NCBI GenBank assembly: GCA_032622095.1
Contig: CP136069.1
Location: 122,812,126-122,876,125, forward strand
Length of the DNA: 64,000 nucleotides
Source: Siphonodentalium dalli
Lineage: Eukaryota > Mollusca > Scaphopoda > Gadilida > Siphonodentaliidae
Direction: 5' to 3'
A program made the position numbers and the translations under genes. How positions within the stretch are numbered: the stretch's first letter is position 1; each line of letters begins with the position of its first letter. The notes under the pieces are model-generated. The model was not told where the DNA came from. It saw only the letters and a program-made list of their open reading frames with translations, and searched no databases. Shown here piece by piece: positions 22,765 through 35,120 of this stretch.

Positions 22765-23249
22765 CTGCAAAAAAATATAACGTGGTCACATTTCATATAT
22801 ATTTTTTTAAATTCTGTTTTCTGTGACATGTTGAAAATTATTATAGACTCATTTGTATACATCTTGCACCGGGTATTGCTACTCCAGAACAACTATTTTA
22901 CATAATATAATAGAATGGATCTAATATAATGTATTAAGCTACATAACATGATACATGTTGTTCATAATAATAATATAGAACATTTGAGTGGACATAAATT
23001 CAAAACAATAGACTGGATGAAGCAGTAAGGGTTTACAAATTACAAAGCGACACAAATCATGTTTTGAACGCCCAAGAAAAGGTGCCATTATGAAAACGCA
23101 TTATTTTTATTGCATTCTAAATCGTATATCAAAAGAAGTTGCCATTTCTATTCACGACTACTTTATTCCCTACAATGAGCTAGGGGCTTATTTTATATGT
23201 GAACATGTATCATCACGTCTTCGGTCACGTGATGAACCGGTGCACTTAC
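22765..23249. other. Short intron between exons 8 and 7
   Basis: 485 bp, AT-rich, no repeat recognised. Confidence 0.8.
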
Positions 23250-23313
23250 AGCAGCTACTCTGTTCGCATAGTTTCTTGCCGCAAGAATGAAACACGCCTT
23301 CGCCGCTTGTATT
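23250..23313 (-). CDS. slo2: Slo2 channel micro-exon, RCK1 (visible exon 7)
   Basis: 64 bp: 1 nt completing an arginine codon, then 21 codons (248-268) reading IQAAKACFILAARNYANRVAA (shown here in full as 21 residues only because split: IQAAKACFIL then AARNYANRVAA). It aligns without gaps with KCNT, which has EACFILSSRNEVDRTAA at this place. Acceptor TATTTCCAG, donor GTAAGT. A long-TIR element begins only about 42 bp upstream of the acceptor. Confidence 0.93.
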
Positions 23314-23399
23314 CTGGAAATAAACATTGTAAGTTATTCATTATGGGTCCCATAGTACGGCAGCGTGGAACCGCCACGATCGTTTATTTTTTTCAGAAA

Positions 23400-23545
23400 T
23401 CTTAATCTGTTTAAACATATTACTAATCTGTTTAAACAGATTAGTAATCTGTTTAAACAGATTAGTATTATGTTTAAACAGATTAGTAATCTGTTTAAAC
23501 AGATTACTTAATCTGTATATACAGATTAGAAATCTGTTTAAGGGA
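23400..23545. repeat. Dyad array, left arm
   Basis: About 6-7 units of an 18-22 bp palindrome, AATCTGTTTAAACAGATT, with variants containing TATATA in the centre. Confidence 0.9.
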
Positions 23546-24844
23546 ACATTCCGTTTTGCGAAATTATGTTTTGAATAGTGGATATCACCATTTAACTGGG
23601 AGATATATAGCTTCATCTGATGAAGAAACATTCATTTATGGTCTGGTTTGATTTTGTTTAACCATGGTGTTGTAGCTTGGTAAGCTGACTACATGTGCTA
23701 CATAGACACAATAAAGAGGCCCATCGACCTCCAGATGAGAAGGCACACACGTGTTCCACACATAGCACATTGTGATCATATGTGTACGGATGGTTAGGGT
23801 TTGTTAGGAAATTGAAATAATAATGGAATACTAATGTGGAAAATTGACTTCCATAAATCATCACCCACAGTCACCAATATTGGAGGAATTGGAAGAACAC
23901 GGTGTGTGTTCATTGTCAAATGATTAGTCGGGTGCCATATATCTACGACTGAAATACACAATACTAAAAACCGGATCACAGCCAATCCTCACTATCAGAT
24001 ATAATGTTGTCTGTGGTAACGAGAAAACAGAAACAGAATACCATCATACTTTTCAGAGCATGAACAAAATGTTAAACAAGAAGTCTCAGGTGCTTTTAGT
24101 GTAGCAAAATATAACTTGAATATGGCATATTAAGTTTGTATAATCGTTATATGGATATATGAAGAAATTGTTTTTCGAATTTTGAAACTAGGCCCGTCCA
24201 TTTAAGGAATTTCAGGCCATATACCCTTAAATGGCATTACACATATGGGGCTAATCTTATACTAATAAAACTCAACGTTGTTGTTCGTGTATTTGTTTGT
24301 CCGTTTATTGGCGACCAAACGGCTGAACCATCGGGGCTGAAAATGGGTATATGTGTGTATTTTTGACCCGGGTAGCGTTATTAAATAGGTCCCGTTCACA
24401 CTCCGAGTATGTGGTATCGCCAAAACCGAGGGTATCGCCAAAACCGATAAAATGGTTAAGTCATTTTCACGTATATGATATGGGGATATGTTTGTTTCTA
24501 ATCGTAAAACAGACAACGAAGCAGGAGTATTTATCCACCCGCTGTCAATCAGTTTTCCCAGATCAAACCATTTAATATTTTTTGGCGAATTTTTTCAATA
24601 GTGTTTTTGCTCACTCAATTTTCGAGAACATCCACCCACTAGTATAGTTCCTTCTCATCTGGAGGTCGATGGGCCTCTTTATTGTGTATATGTAGCACAT
24701 GTAGTCAGCTTACAAAGCTACAACACCATGGTTAAACAAAATCAAAAGAGACCATAAATGAACGTTTCTTCCTCAGATGAAGCTATATATATCCCAGTTA
24801 AATGGTGATATCCACTATTCAAAACATAATTTCGCAAAACGGAA

Positions 24845-25208
24845 TGTTCCCTTAAACATATTTCTAATCTGTATATACAGATTAAGTAATCTGTTTAAAC
24901 AGATTAGTAATCTGTTTAAACCGATTACTAATCTGTTTAAACATATTACAAATATGTTTAAACAAATTAAGTAATCTGTTTAAACAGATTACTAATATGT
25001 TTAAACAGGATACTAATATGTTTATACATATTACTTAATCTGTTTAAACAGATTAAGTAATCTGTATATACAGATTAAGTAATCTGTTTCAACAGATTAC
25101 TAATCTGTTTAAACAGATTAGTATGTTGTTTAAACATATTAGTTTTCTGTTTAAACAGATTAGTATTCTGTTTAAACAGATTACTAATCTGTTTAAACAG
25201 ATTAAGAT
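24845..25208. repeat. Dyad array, right arm
   Basis: About 17 units of the same AATCTGTTTAAACAGATT palindrome, expanded relative to the left arm. Variants ATATGTTTAAACAT and TCTGTATATACAGA keep their dyad symmetry. Confidence 0.9.
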
Positions 25209-25944
25209 TTCTGAAAAAATAAACGATCGTGGCGGTTCCACGTTGTCGTAGTTTCGTGTTGAAAAAGAGACAACTTCAAACATTCCCAGGGAAGTGTCCT
25301 ATTTGTACAGATTATACATAAATAGAAGACGTTTTCAAGGGAAGTTTCAACTCTTTCAACTATCATCAGAAATAAACAGAAACTAAATGATTTCCAACCA
25401 AAAATAATGATATTACCCACAAAAATAAAAAACTTTACATTTCAATTGTCAACAAGTTAAGATATAGTCCCCCTTGTAACATTGTCAAGTCCTGCCACAT
25501 AATATTTTGCATTATAGTAAGCTACTTATGATGCATTTAGCCTATAAGACACACGCATGTTTTACTCCTACCAACCAATATATTCTCATATATGAGAGGC
25601 TACACGTGGTGTATTTGCACATATACGAGAATGCATTGTCATATAGGGATTTTGCTAAATTTCAGGAAGCTCCAGTCATCGTTATACATAAAACAATGGA
25701 CAAGTGTACATGCAGGTAAATTAATGGCGACGGCAATCACTGGCGGTTATAATCAGTGATAATGGATATTCAGTCCCAACGAGCAACGATATTTTATTGT
25801 TGTGAACGAAAACTGTCCACCGAGTAGGTAGTCGAATATATAAACCTTATTTTCTGATAATGCCGGCATGTAAAACGCTATACGAGCCCTACGATGACGG
25901 TATTCCTATACTCACCCTGGTGTGATGCTATGATGCCGCTTTGA

Positions 25945-26400
25945 TGATGTTACTAGCCTGTTAGAGCAAACTGATGCTGTTAACAAAAAGTACCCTGATC
26001 TTTTTTTGATTTGTCTTTTTCGCGTTATTAAGATAATCTGAACATATCCAGGAAAAGCCATTATGTTTATCAAACATTAAAAGATATGTATTGCGAAATA
26101 TTTTTAATACTGGTTGTATAGTTGTTGATTATGATCAAGATGGTTATTCACGTCGTTTTAGAAACACCAACGCGGCCATTATCATTTTTTTTCTTCAAAA
26201 ATATATATATTCTTGAATGTTTCATACAAACTGGCTTTTCTCAAATGGCTTGGATTAGCCAAACACCGCGAAAATGATAACTTTAGAAAATGATAACGGC
26301 ACTTTTTATCAACAGATTCAGTTTTCCCTAACATCACCATAGCAATTCAACATGACCACCAGCATCATAGCACATTAGCAGGACCACTTGACCAGGGGTA
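25945..26400. repeat. Direct duplication, copy 1
   Basis: Shares in order with 26970-27395: AGCAAACTGATG, GGAAAAGCCATTATG, CAAGATGGTTATTCA, CGTCGTTTTAGAAAC and AGCAGG(A/G)CC(A/T)CTTGACCA. Diverged copies about 1.0 kb apart; probably two insertions of one element. Its end phrase is also seen at 34195-34245. Confidence 0.7.
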
Positions 26401-26969
26401 ATATTGTGAATTGGTGTGATATACCATCTCTATGTGAGTATGGACCAGAGTATAATCTATATACGTGTGCATGTTGCATTAAACATCTGCGCCCTCTGTG
26501 TGATAAATTTTTCATCGGAAACTCCACCAAGACGACCTATAGAGTACATTATAGAATCTAATTATTCGTCACACAGGTCATCGAACTGGTTTCTGATTGT
26601 CCCTCGGGATGACCTCATTAAATAACGCGGGGTAATAACATCGGCAACACAATGGTTTGGCACCGTCCCTGCACTTGATGATTGTCTCAATGGCGCCGGT
26701 GTCACAACTATACAATCACGGGGTCATTGTCTGAACAAGCTTGCCATCACACATGTGATAAGGCCAGGTTACTACTAATCGGAAGGCTGGTTTTAATGGG
26801 AATCAAGGGTTGTAGGAGAGGGCTTACGGCCCTTTCAAATCTTCCCGGGGGGATCTTCCCAAACCCAAACTCCAAACTCATCAATGGGAATCAAGAACCA
26901 ATCGATTCCGCGAACTTCGGCAATAACACCACTGGTCAAGTGGTCCTGCTAATGTGCTACATGTATATG

Positions 26970-27395
26970 ATGCGGTTGGGTCCTGCTGATTTGATGTTAG
27001 GGCAAACTGATGATGTTAACAAAACAATACCGTTATATTAGTTTAATTTGTCTTTTTCTGACAATCTGAACTTATACAGGAAAAGCCATTATGCGCATCA
27101 AACATTCAAAAACATATTTATTGCAAAAATATTTTTAATACTGGTTATATTAGTTGTTGAATATTGACAATAATCAAGATGGTTATTCATGTCGTTTTAG
27201 AAACGCCAGCGCAGACATTATTAAATTTTTCAAAAGTATATAAGTTCTTGAACTGTTTTTTTCTCAAATGACAACTTTAGAAAAAAAACGGTACTTTTTC
27301 CTAACGACATCGGTTTGCCCTACCCGCATCATAGCAATTCGACAGAACCACCAACATCATGGCATAATAGCAGGGCCTCTTGACCACGGGTGAAT
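26970..27395. repeat. Direct duplication, copy 2
   Basis: Second copy of the repeat at 25945-26400, with small indels throughout. Confidence 0.7.
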
Positions 27396-27840
27396 AACTC
27401 TCGTATTTGTATATCAAGGGTGTTGCATTACAAAACAAATACTGACTTCCCTGCTCTTGTGACTATGTTTGTGTAAGTATTGTTTGGAGAACAATCCCAT
27501 TGTTGTAATCGTAATCGTTCCCTGATTGTTTGGTAAAGCAAACCAATTCCCAAGGCTGGCGAATGAATAGTTCAGTGATTATCCCATTGTTAGGACAACG
27601 CAACTCATAACCGACAAATCGCACGGGCGCTTCAAAGTGGGAATAGTCCGTGTTGTTTAGGACATATCTATGCACATTCAACGGCGATCAGTTCATGTTA
27701 ATCACGTTGTTGGGCGTGGCTAACCGGCTATTGTGCCCAATCGCGACCAGCGCACGGATTGTGCGTCGTGGTCAAAACACGCCCAACGGCACGTTTCCAG
27801 TTGATTGCATTGTGTGGGATCAATTGTGCTCTAAGTCGGT

Positions 27841-27921
27841 CAGAGCACGCGAATAGTTCTTTACCAGAATAAATCTCGTCTTCGACTCGATTGATTCTGG
27901 TAAAGAACAATTCGCGTGCTC
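27841..27921. repeat. Hairpin of ~36 bp arms
   Basis: AGAGCACGCGAATAGTTCTT plus TACCAGAATAAAT pairs with ATTGATTCTGGTAAAGAA plus AATTCGCGTGCTCT. It sits 30 bp before a dyad array. Confidence 0.8.
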
Positions 27922-27947
27922 TAACCCTTACTCATATGTTGTTGGCG

Positions 27948-28029
27948 TGGCCACGAAATACTAATTCGTGGCCACGAAATAACTAATTCGTGGCCACGAA
28001 ATACTACTTCGCGGCCACGAAATAACTAT
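27948..28029. repeat. Array of TTCGTGGCCACGAA dyads
   Basis: Four units of the perfect palindrome TTCGTGGCCACGAA separated by ATA(A)CTAA. A related array lies at 29452-29513. Confidence 0.9.
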
Positions 28030-28388
28030 TTTATCCCCATTCAGTCAGATACACTTTATATAACGGCTAATAGTATCTGGTATAGGCTATATCGAATAGA
28101 CGGTTACTTGTCATACCCAAGAACCCGTTTCCGACACACAGGTAGTTCAAGGGAACATTAAATGGGCCTAAAATATTACTCGACCATTTTACCGATTTAG
28201 GTCAAACAAAGGGTGTTGTAGGGTAAACAAAATCGGTCAAAGTGCAAAAAATGGAATGGGTGCCCTGTTTGAACCCCTCTGGACGTCGGTCATTTTGGAT
28301 CTGGATGAGGTGAAAGCGGTAATAGTTAGATTGACTTGAATTGGGGGCCATACAACACCCTTTCTTTTATCTAAATTGGCCGAGGGGC

Positions 28389-28476
28389 GAGAAATGGCAT
28401 GGGTACCATATTTTAACCGCTCCGTACGGCGCCATTATGAATCTGGGTGGGGTGAATGTGTGCATATCTAGAGAGA
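28389..28476 (+). repeat. Direct repeat, copy 1
   Basis: AAATGGCATGGGTACCATAT, AACCGCTCCGTACGGCGCCA and GGTGGGGTGAATGTGTGCAT recur almost unchanged at 28866-28950. Confidence 0.9.
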
Positions 28477-28865
28477 TATCTTTATTACCTCCAAGTATAG
28501 GAGAGATCGATACACATGACATATAAATACAGTTGGATTAAAGTGGGCTCCCCTGACCAATGTGGTGGGCCGTTATGTACAAGTATGGAGAGGTATTGGA
28601 AACCACGAGAGTGAAGCATATATGCATTTGAATGTTCACAACAGCTTTTGTTGCAGGAAAATCTTATTTGTCCAACAGATATGACAGTTAGTCGTTACAA
28701 CATGCGTGGGTGTTGAGAAGATAATTACAATGGACGAGGCACGGGTTGCTGAACGCCATTCCTTATCATTGTGCTGAGAACGTATATATATATATACAGG
28801 AACTTCGCAGAATATAGTACTAGTTCCTTGAGGCAGTGAGATATGTGTTCTGTTAGGGTTTCCAG

Positions 28866-28950
28866 AGAAATGGCATGGGTACCATATTTGAACCGCTCCG
28901 TACGGCGCCATTATGAATCTGGGTGGGGTGAATGTGTGCATATCTATGTA
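28866..28950 (+). repeat. Direct repeat, copy 2
   Basis: Near-identical to 28389-28476, displaced by about 477 bp; only a few bases differ. Confidence 0.9.
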
Positions 28951-29451
28951 TAGACTGGCTGGCGGGCCATCTTTAATAAACATGGACATGCCGACAAGGT
29001 GTCTGGTAGTTGCACCCCCTTGTTCATTGCTTATTCAGCTAGCAATATCATGCACATGCAGTGACATGGCAATATGGGTGTCCCATTCCACTCCCGCCGA
29101 CACATATATATACGGTAGGCCTAGTCCCACTCAAACGTTTGTCAAACTATCTTGGGAACTCAACTCCTGACACTTTACAGCTGTTCGGAATAGGGAGGGG
29201 CGAGTCGCCATGTATATGACAAACGTTTGTGATTGATATACACGGAGTATCCATATCCATATCATATAACCAACAATAGTATGTTACATGTAGTTGACAT
29301 AATCAAAGATATCTCGAAGAAACGTAGTCCTAATGGCTCAGACAAAGGTGCCATTTTTGATATATTAAATGTTTATATATGCAAATAAATCATATCTATC
29401 TGCGTCCGTTACACCAATGCCATTGTCGGCCATATTCGGCACACAAATACT

Positions 29452-29513
29452 ATTTCGTGACCACGAATTAGTTATTTCGTGGCCACGAATTAGTATTTCG
29501 TGGTCACGAAATA
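29452..29513. repeat. Second array of TTCGTGGCCACGAA dyads
   Basis: Three units, with TTCGTGACCACGAA and TTCGTGGTCACGAA variants. The side phrases (ATAACTATTTTATCCCCAT against ATAAAAAATTATTCCCAT) suggest the two arrays are in direct orientation. Confidence 0.85.
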
Positions 29514-31399
29514 AAAAATTATTCCCATGTCCTAAACGAACTATCTCTCCGAACAAAACTGCTCTATATCGACGAAATATCTGCATTATATAGTTCTAGT
29601 TCTATATACGTTTTGGCCGCAATTGTGAGGATTTGTCTTCCTTTCCAAAAGAAGCTTTTCTTCTATGTGCCAGAATAAAATCAACAAAAATATCGATATT
29701 TTTCAATTAACTAAAAAATATTCGTATTCCTTGTTTTAATGTTCATTGAGAAACGATTGACAAAAACCGACTTCACACGCCGTATATACACTTTATATCT
29801 GAGCCGGCATCAGCCTCTGCATACACTTTTAGTCGGATTCCGAAAGCATAACATGGGTTTTTGTAGAGCGATGGTTGCAATGAGGAAGGTTGGATGTTAC
29901 AAGTGCATGGTCGATTAAAACATTACGAATATTGATATAAAATTTCTTTCTACCGCTATTCTTCTTACTCTTCTGTTCGATTTAAACATATTTTAATGGT
30001 ATATTAATATGCAGACTGTGGGATTGGAGGACAAGTTATTGAAATTTAGATGGACCACCGCTCCCCACAATACAGAATAAGTAAAACAACAAATGTAAAC
30101 ATTTTAAACAGGATAGGTTTGGCATGACTCTTCTACTACAACACCAGAACATCGTAACATGATCTTACCAGCGTCAGTGGATGGTGAAGATCATGGAACG
30201 TTTGGTCGACGTTGGCGCCTGAAGTAACACCACAAAATAAATTGGATGCTCTTTCTCGGTAACAACGTAATCAGTGTAATGGTCAGATGCGGTCGAACCA
30301 TCCAAACCGCCAGGAAGTCATCGCATCGAGTGGGTATGTGATTGTACCCCCGGGATGGTATAAATGGATGTCACATGTTGAACGTGTGCAATCATTGGCT
30401 TTCAATGATATATCGCAGATATCTCTATAGACCGGTGGTCCCCCAGGGTACTCTACGTGATACATTTGCCATCAGCAGGTCGGAAATTTCGTACGCCAAA
30501 TTACTTTGTTCATTATACAGCTCCACTAAAAGAACAATCGCATCGCATTGGAGGGACCCAATGCACTCGCAGAGGGTAAGTGTGCAAAAAAATATACAAG
30601 TCTGCAAAAATCACCACTAAAACGAACATGGAGAAATTGATAAACTTTGTTCTTTTATTCATTATTGATAGATCTCCAAATATCTCCAAATAACGGAATT
30701 TAGCGTAATGAAGCTATTGTTTATGTAAACCAAACTTTTATATTGTTTGTCAACAAACATCGCTAAACGTGTAGTAAGTTCACATATTTTAGTCTGAATA
30801 TGTTTTCAGAATATATTTTAATGCTTTGTATGGGCGGCCATTCGGTCGGAAATTACATGAAGTAAAAGTTAATTGTGGTTTATGAAAACAATTACATGCA
30901 TCGCACATTCAATAGCAATCTATTTTAAACCAATAGTCTCCATTTTCAAACCAATAATCGTTCTTGGATTCAATAAGAGACAATTCCGTTTTAATAGATA
31001 TAGATTCATAATCAATGTAAACCGATGCAGCAATCTCCGGGAGTATATATATATATATAGGCGCTAGCTAATGATAATATTATTTGATTGACTTAATAAA
31101 TAACAACTAATAATTATTCTTCATCTTATTCACAAATTGAAGGAGTCCTTCTGGCATACGAGGACATATAGATCTAAATAGTGAATATTTATCGTCGTTT
31201 GATTTGCACCAAGTGAACTCGGTGCATATAATTGATAGAACAAATCACTATTGTATGATGGTCGTGTCGTTTAAAATACGTATCAATTGACATATACGCA
31301 CCCGTTCCCTCATTAACATTCCCTCATTCCCGTGTTTATTTATATATTTCTGACGTCAGATGAACAAAGTTTCTTTCAACATAGCCACCAGAAACCTCT

Positions 31400-31650
31400 A
31401 GCGTTAATTACGGTTTTAGTTATTAGTTTTACAATAAGTTATTAGTTTTACAATAAGGTCTATTAGTTTTACAATAAGTTAATTGTTTTACAATAAGTTA
31501 ATTGCGGTCTTAGTTATTAGTTTTACAATAAGTTATTAGTTTTACAATAAGGTCTATTCATTTTACAATAAGTTATTAGTTTTACAATAATTTAATTACG
31601 GTTTTAGTTATTAGTTTTACAATAAGTTATTAGTTTTACAATAAGATCTA
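31400..31650 (+). repeat. Tandem repeat TTATTAGTTTTACAATAAG
   Basis: About 11 units of 17-20 bp, with longer TTAATTACGGTTTTAG spacers that recur as a higher-order period. Confidence 0.9.
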
Positions 31651-32237
31651 TTTGTTTGATAATGATAATCATTTATCGTGGGAAATCGTCTATTGGTTTG
31701 AAATAGTAATGAAACCAAGAACAAAGTCTATATATTTGTTCATGTATTTGTTGATATTAAGTGTTGTTATTATACAGGCTTTTATTTTATTTCGCATGAA
31801 CCCGCTTTTAAAGGCCCGAGTCCCATGAAAAACGTATAGCATTATCACAAAATTATACACATGTGTTCATGGTACATGTAAAAGCTTAAGAACCTCTATT
31901 TAATTTTGCGGAAGGTGTAGGAAACCTGCAGAAAATGTCGGCGATCTTTGTCGGTGCTTTCCGCCGTTTCCGCGGTGGCCTGTTTGATTTAATTATAACA
32001 CGTTCGCGTAAAAGGTCGACCAATCAGGAAGATTGACCACGCCTCTGATCATGACGAATATAAACTGGCTGGTCGAGCTATCGGTTCCAAACCGACAAAT
32101 CATGGCACTTATCATGGGGATGTGACTGTTACACGGGGTTTCTGTAATCGTTTTCATATTGAGTGTACCATGATCATGAGCGGTGAGATTATTTGTCACT
32201 TATCGAACGGACACTGAATCACTGATGTCTGACTTAC

Positions 32238-32374
32238 CGACACCTTGCCAAATCAGCGTCTTTCAGCGCCGAACCTTGTATATATATCACACGCTGAGAC
32301 CAGATCGGCACCTGTAGCAGCATTTTCATCGTCGGGTCCAGCTCGCATGGTGACAGAAACACGACGAAGTAGTC
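32238..32374 (-). CDS. slo2: Slo2 channel exon, RCK1 (visible exon 6)
   Basis: 137 bp (residues 202-246 plus 2 nt). Starts DYFVVFLSP (KCNT DYYVVILCP) and contains [20 protein letters not shown], the conserved RCK1 segment ending in the GSALKD motif. Acceptor TTACACAG, donor GTAAGT. The leftover CG joins A of the next exon to make arginine. Confidence 0.96.
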
Positions 32375-34472
32375 CTGTGTAAATAGATTCATGTATGGTG
32401 AATGAATTTGACATACGGTTGTGTACCATGGGGAATTGTGGTCCCAATGTGTATTTAAGTTTATTCGATCAATGTTTGCATAGACCCTCAGTTATATTAT
32501 AATGTGTCACCTCACCCAGAAATGGCGCCTTCTGATTGGTCGAGAGACATGCCCTATATTTTTCCGACTCCGAATTTGTGCCGGTCGTTTATTTTCCGAC
32601 TCGGAATTCCAATTCCAAATACTCGTCACCGATTTTCCAATTCCGGAATTGTTCAAATTGATTTTTTCTGACTCCGAATTCCGTCATTTTGATTTGCTGC
32701 TGAGCGGGCAGGTAACCCGAAGCCGAATAAAGTGACAGTTACAACGCAAACAAATATAAGCTAAAACAATTTAATAAAATCGAATAAATCACGACTAAGA
32801 TGCAAAAAATGTCAAATTACGCTATACGCTTGATTATCATCGACAGGTAAGTTATGTTGATAACTTGCCATGTCATTTGGAGGAATATAATTAATTTTAC
32901 AAGTTTGAACAAATTGCGAAATGTGTTTTGTACTACCGCAAATAACAGGGGGAGATCGTTTACTCGTACGAATCTACGTCAAATTTACCAAATAATCCAA
33001 ATTTCTTGCATTTAGATAATGGAACTGTTTCAATTTTGAGTTATTGAGTGGTAGGTACGAGCTATGTTTTTGAAAATAATGAATAATGAAGGGAAGGGGT
33101 TTTTTTTTCTTCTGTTTTTACAATTTTAATCATTTTACTACTGTCGCTACTGCCAGTGCTGCATGGGTCATCGTGGGGATTCATGCCCATGTGCATGGCA
33201 GTGGCAAACTGACATAATGGTATTGTATCAGTTGTGTAATCTGTAAATTATATGTACATATGTTAATTAATGTTGTCTAAATGTCATTATTTGATTTAAT
33301 AGACAATAAACTTGATTGATTGAGTTGTAATAGTAGTTTGTACAGAAATGCCTGTTGGTGTTAATACACAGTCATTTGAGCAAATACATTCCAGTAATGC
33401 TCATTACCTGAACACATATATGAAATTGAAAGCGAAGCATTTCCTTCAAGTTCAGACTGGGTATGTTTTACCAGCCATAGATTCATGGTCACTCGTCTAT
33501 TAGTAATGTCAAACCTCCATATATTTCAGAGGACATCTTTGACAATATAACAATCATTCACCATGCATACTTGTTACCATTGTGCGAGTTATAACTTGTG
33601 ACTCCTTGGAATTTGAACATATGTAACTCATATTCGTTCCTCAACCATATTCTGACTAATATAATATATAATGTGCTGCATGCGCCGTGTACTCAATGTA
33701 TAAAACATGGATCAGTGCTGTGCCATTCTTGTTACTAGTGTCTGACCCCCCCAGATGGAACCCCTAGCAAAGTCCATGTGCATATATAAGAGAATGCACT
33801 GGCACGCGATGTTTAATGCTGCGCCAGCGCAGATCCCGTCATGAGCCCCGCGAAAGGGTTAAATTGTCATTTTAGAGGTCTTTCGAAAGTCTAAGTGATT
33901 CAAGGTCATTATCTGCACGGAGTATTTAGGTACACAGCTATCTGAAAATAGTTTAGCAATGGGTGTGAAAATAATGCAAACCTCCCAAATGCATGCACAT
34001 TGTTCTTTCTGTCGTTTTGAAGCAACGAATGCAGCCGTTTTGAAATATTTAAAAATGTATTTATATGTTCTTGTATGTTTCCTATACAAACGAATCGAAG
34101 CGTTCATATTCCTTAAAGTCCACAAAAAAAGTAAATTAAACTTTTTTTAATAGCATCATTTTGGCTTTGCCCAACCAACATCGTAGCTACATCAGCAGTA
34201 CAAACATCATTATATGGTCCTAGCAGGACCACTTAACAACAAGGGTGGGGATGCGCTGTGAGCATCAGCGTATAAGCGTGCATATGGTGTCTTTATTGGT
34301 ATGCCGTAAATATGCATGAGGCGACTAAAGTTCTGAGAAAAATCAAAATGGAGTTCAGCAACCCCATATTGTATATACCTCCCTGGACCTTTCAATATGG
34401 GTTCGGTGTCAATCGCTTTGAGCATGGTGTCCCTTCATCACTGTTAGTATATATATATATACACAAACTCAC
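32375..34472. other. Intron between exons 6 and 5
   Basis: 2098 bp. Degenerate AATTCC repeats at 32565-32690. AATAAACTTGATTGATTGA at 33305-33325 looks like a LINE or SINE tail. At 33770-33862 a half hairpin (TATATAAGAGAATGCACTGG) ends CCGCGAAAGGGTTAA, a solo right end of the piggyBac-like family. Confidence 0.65.
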
Positions 34473-34637
34473 CTGCAGTTTAGCGTGAGCGTAAAACTCA
34501 TTGAGGAAATCCATGACGGTGTCTGCCTGTAGCATGGTGGTACATACAACCACGTGCTTTTCTGTTTGCGCCCTATGGGCGCTGTAGGTACCACCGAGTT
34601 TCTGCCGCTCTATCCACGTATACGCCAGCTGCTCGAA
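34473..34637 (-). CDS. slo2: Slo2 channel exon, S6-RCK1 linker and start of RCK1 (visible exon 5)
   Basis: 165 bp, 55 codons (residues 147-201), phase 0 at both ends. It begins [13 protein letters not shown], directly continuing S6 (KCNT FEELVYLWMERQK), then [12 protein letters not shown], the first strand of the RCK1 Rossmann fold, and [14 protein letters not shown]. Acceptor CATTTCAG, donor GTGAGT. The 11.2 kb intron upstream holds the nested LINE. Confidence 0.97.
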
Positions 34638-35120
34638 CTGAAATGAAGCATAACCGGTTGTGTATATTTAACATATAGGGGTTAGGGGAATATCTCCCCG
34701 CCAAAAACAATTTGTTGGAACCGTTGGAAATCTCATGCGTGAAACATGCAACATTGTGATATTTGGGACTGGAAAATTATTTCGATCTTCCAACATCTTT
34801 AGTACAGCAAATATGTAGTTTCGTGCAAGCGAAAAATTAAATGTTCCGTACTATAGGTCGAATGTTATATATGGACAATTTCCAACCGTATTACACACGT
34901 TAGTTTGAAATTTGCCAAAAATACGGGATCAGTTCAGATACCATGCAGTTGGAAAATTCAGGCAGGGGACAGGGCTGACCATAAGCTGAACTGATTCAGA
35001 GGGATGAGGTAGAGTTGGTAATTCGCAGTCCCGCGAAACAGATACCCTCTAATTATCTAACCTCCTACATGTGTATAATAGAGAGGTTCTGCTTTTAACT
35101 TGTAGCTTGTTTTTGGTAAA

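Larger units (their letters stand above)
23356..25250. mobile_element. Long-TIR element with TTTAAA-centred dyad arrays in both arms
   Basis: The left arm (23356-23743) is repeated inverted at 24650-25250: CGTGGAACCGCCACGATCG, the AATCTGTTTAAACAGATT arrays, GGGAACATTCCGTTTTGCGA, TAGCTTCATCTGATGAAG and GGTCGATGGGCCTCTTTATT all occur in mirror order. Arms differ in length (388 against 601 bp) because the dyad array is about 145 bp on the left and 360 bp on the right. The ~900 bp core has no recognisable protein. Confidence 0.85.
23314..32237. other. 8.9 kb intron between exons 7 and 6
   Basis: Contains the dyad-TIR element (23356-25250), a hairpin fragment (25576-25643), a ~400 bp direct duplication (25945-26400 and 26970-27395), a hairpin and dyad array (27841-28029), a direct repeat (28389-28476 and 28866-28950), a second dyad array (29452-29513) and a TTTTACAATAAG array (31400-31650). 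From 29600 to 31380 nothing definite was seen, apart from a stretch near 29960-30070 resembling 38370-38470. Confidence 0.7.

Noticed and set aside
23400-25208. CRISPR-like appearance of the regular dyad arrays (also 12761-13150 and 27948-28029)
   Set aside because: No unique spacers, units are palindromic throughout, and the genome is animal with no cas genes.
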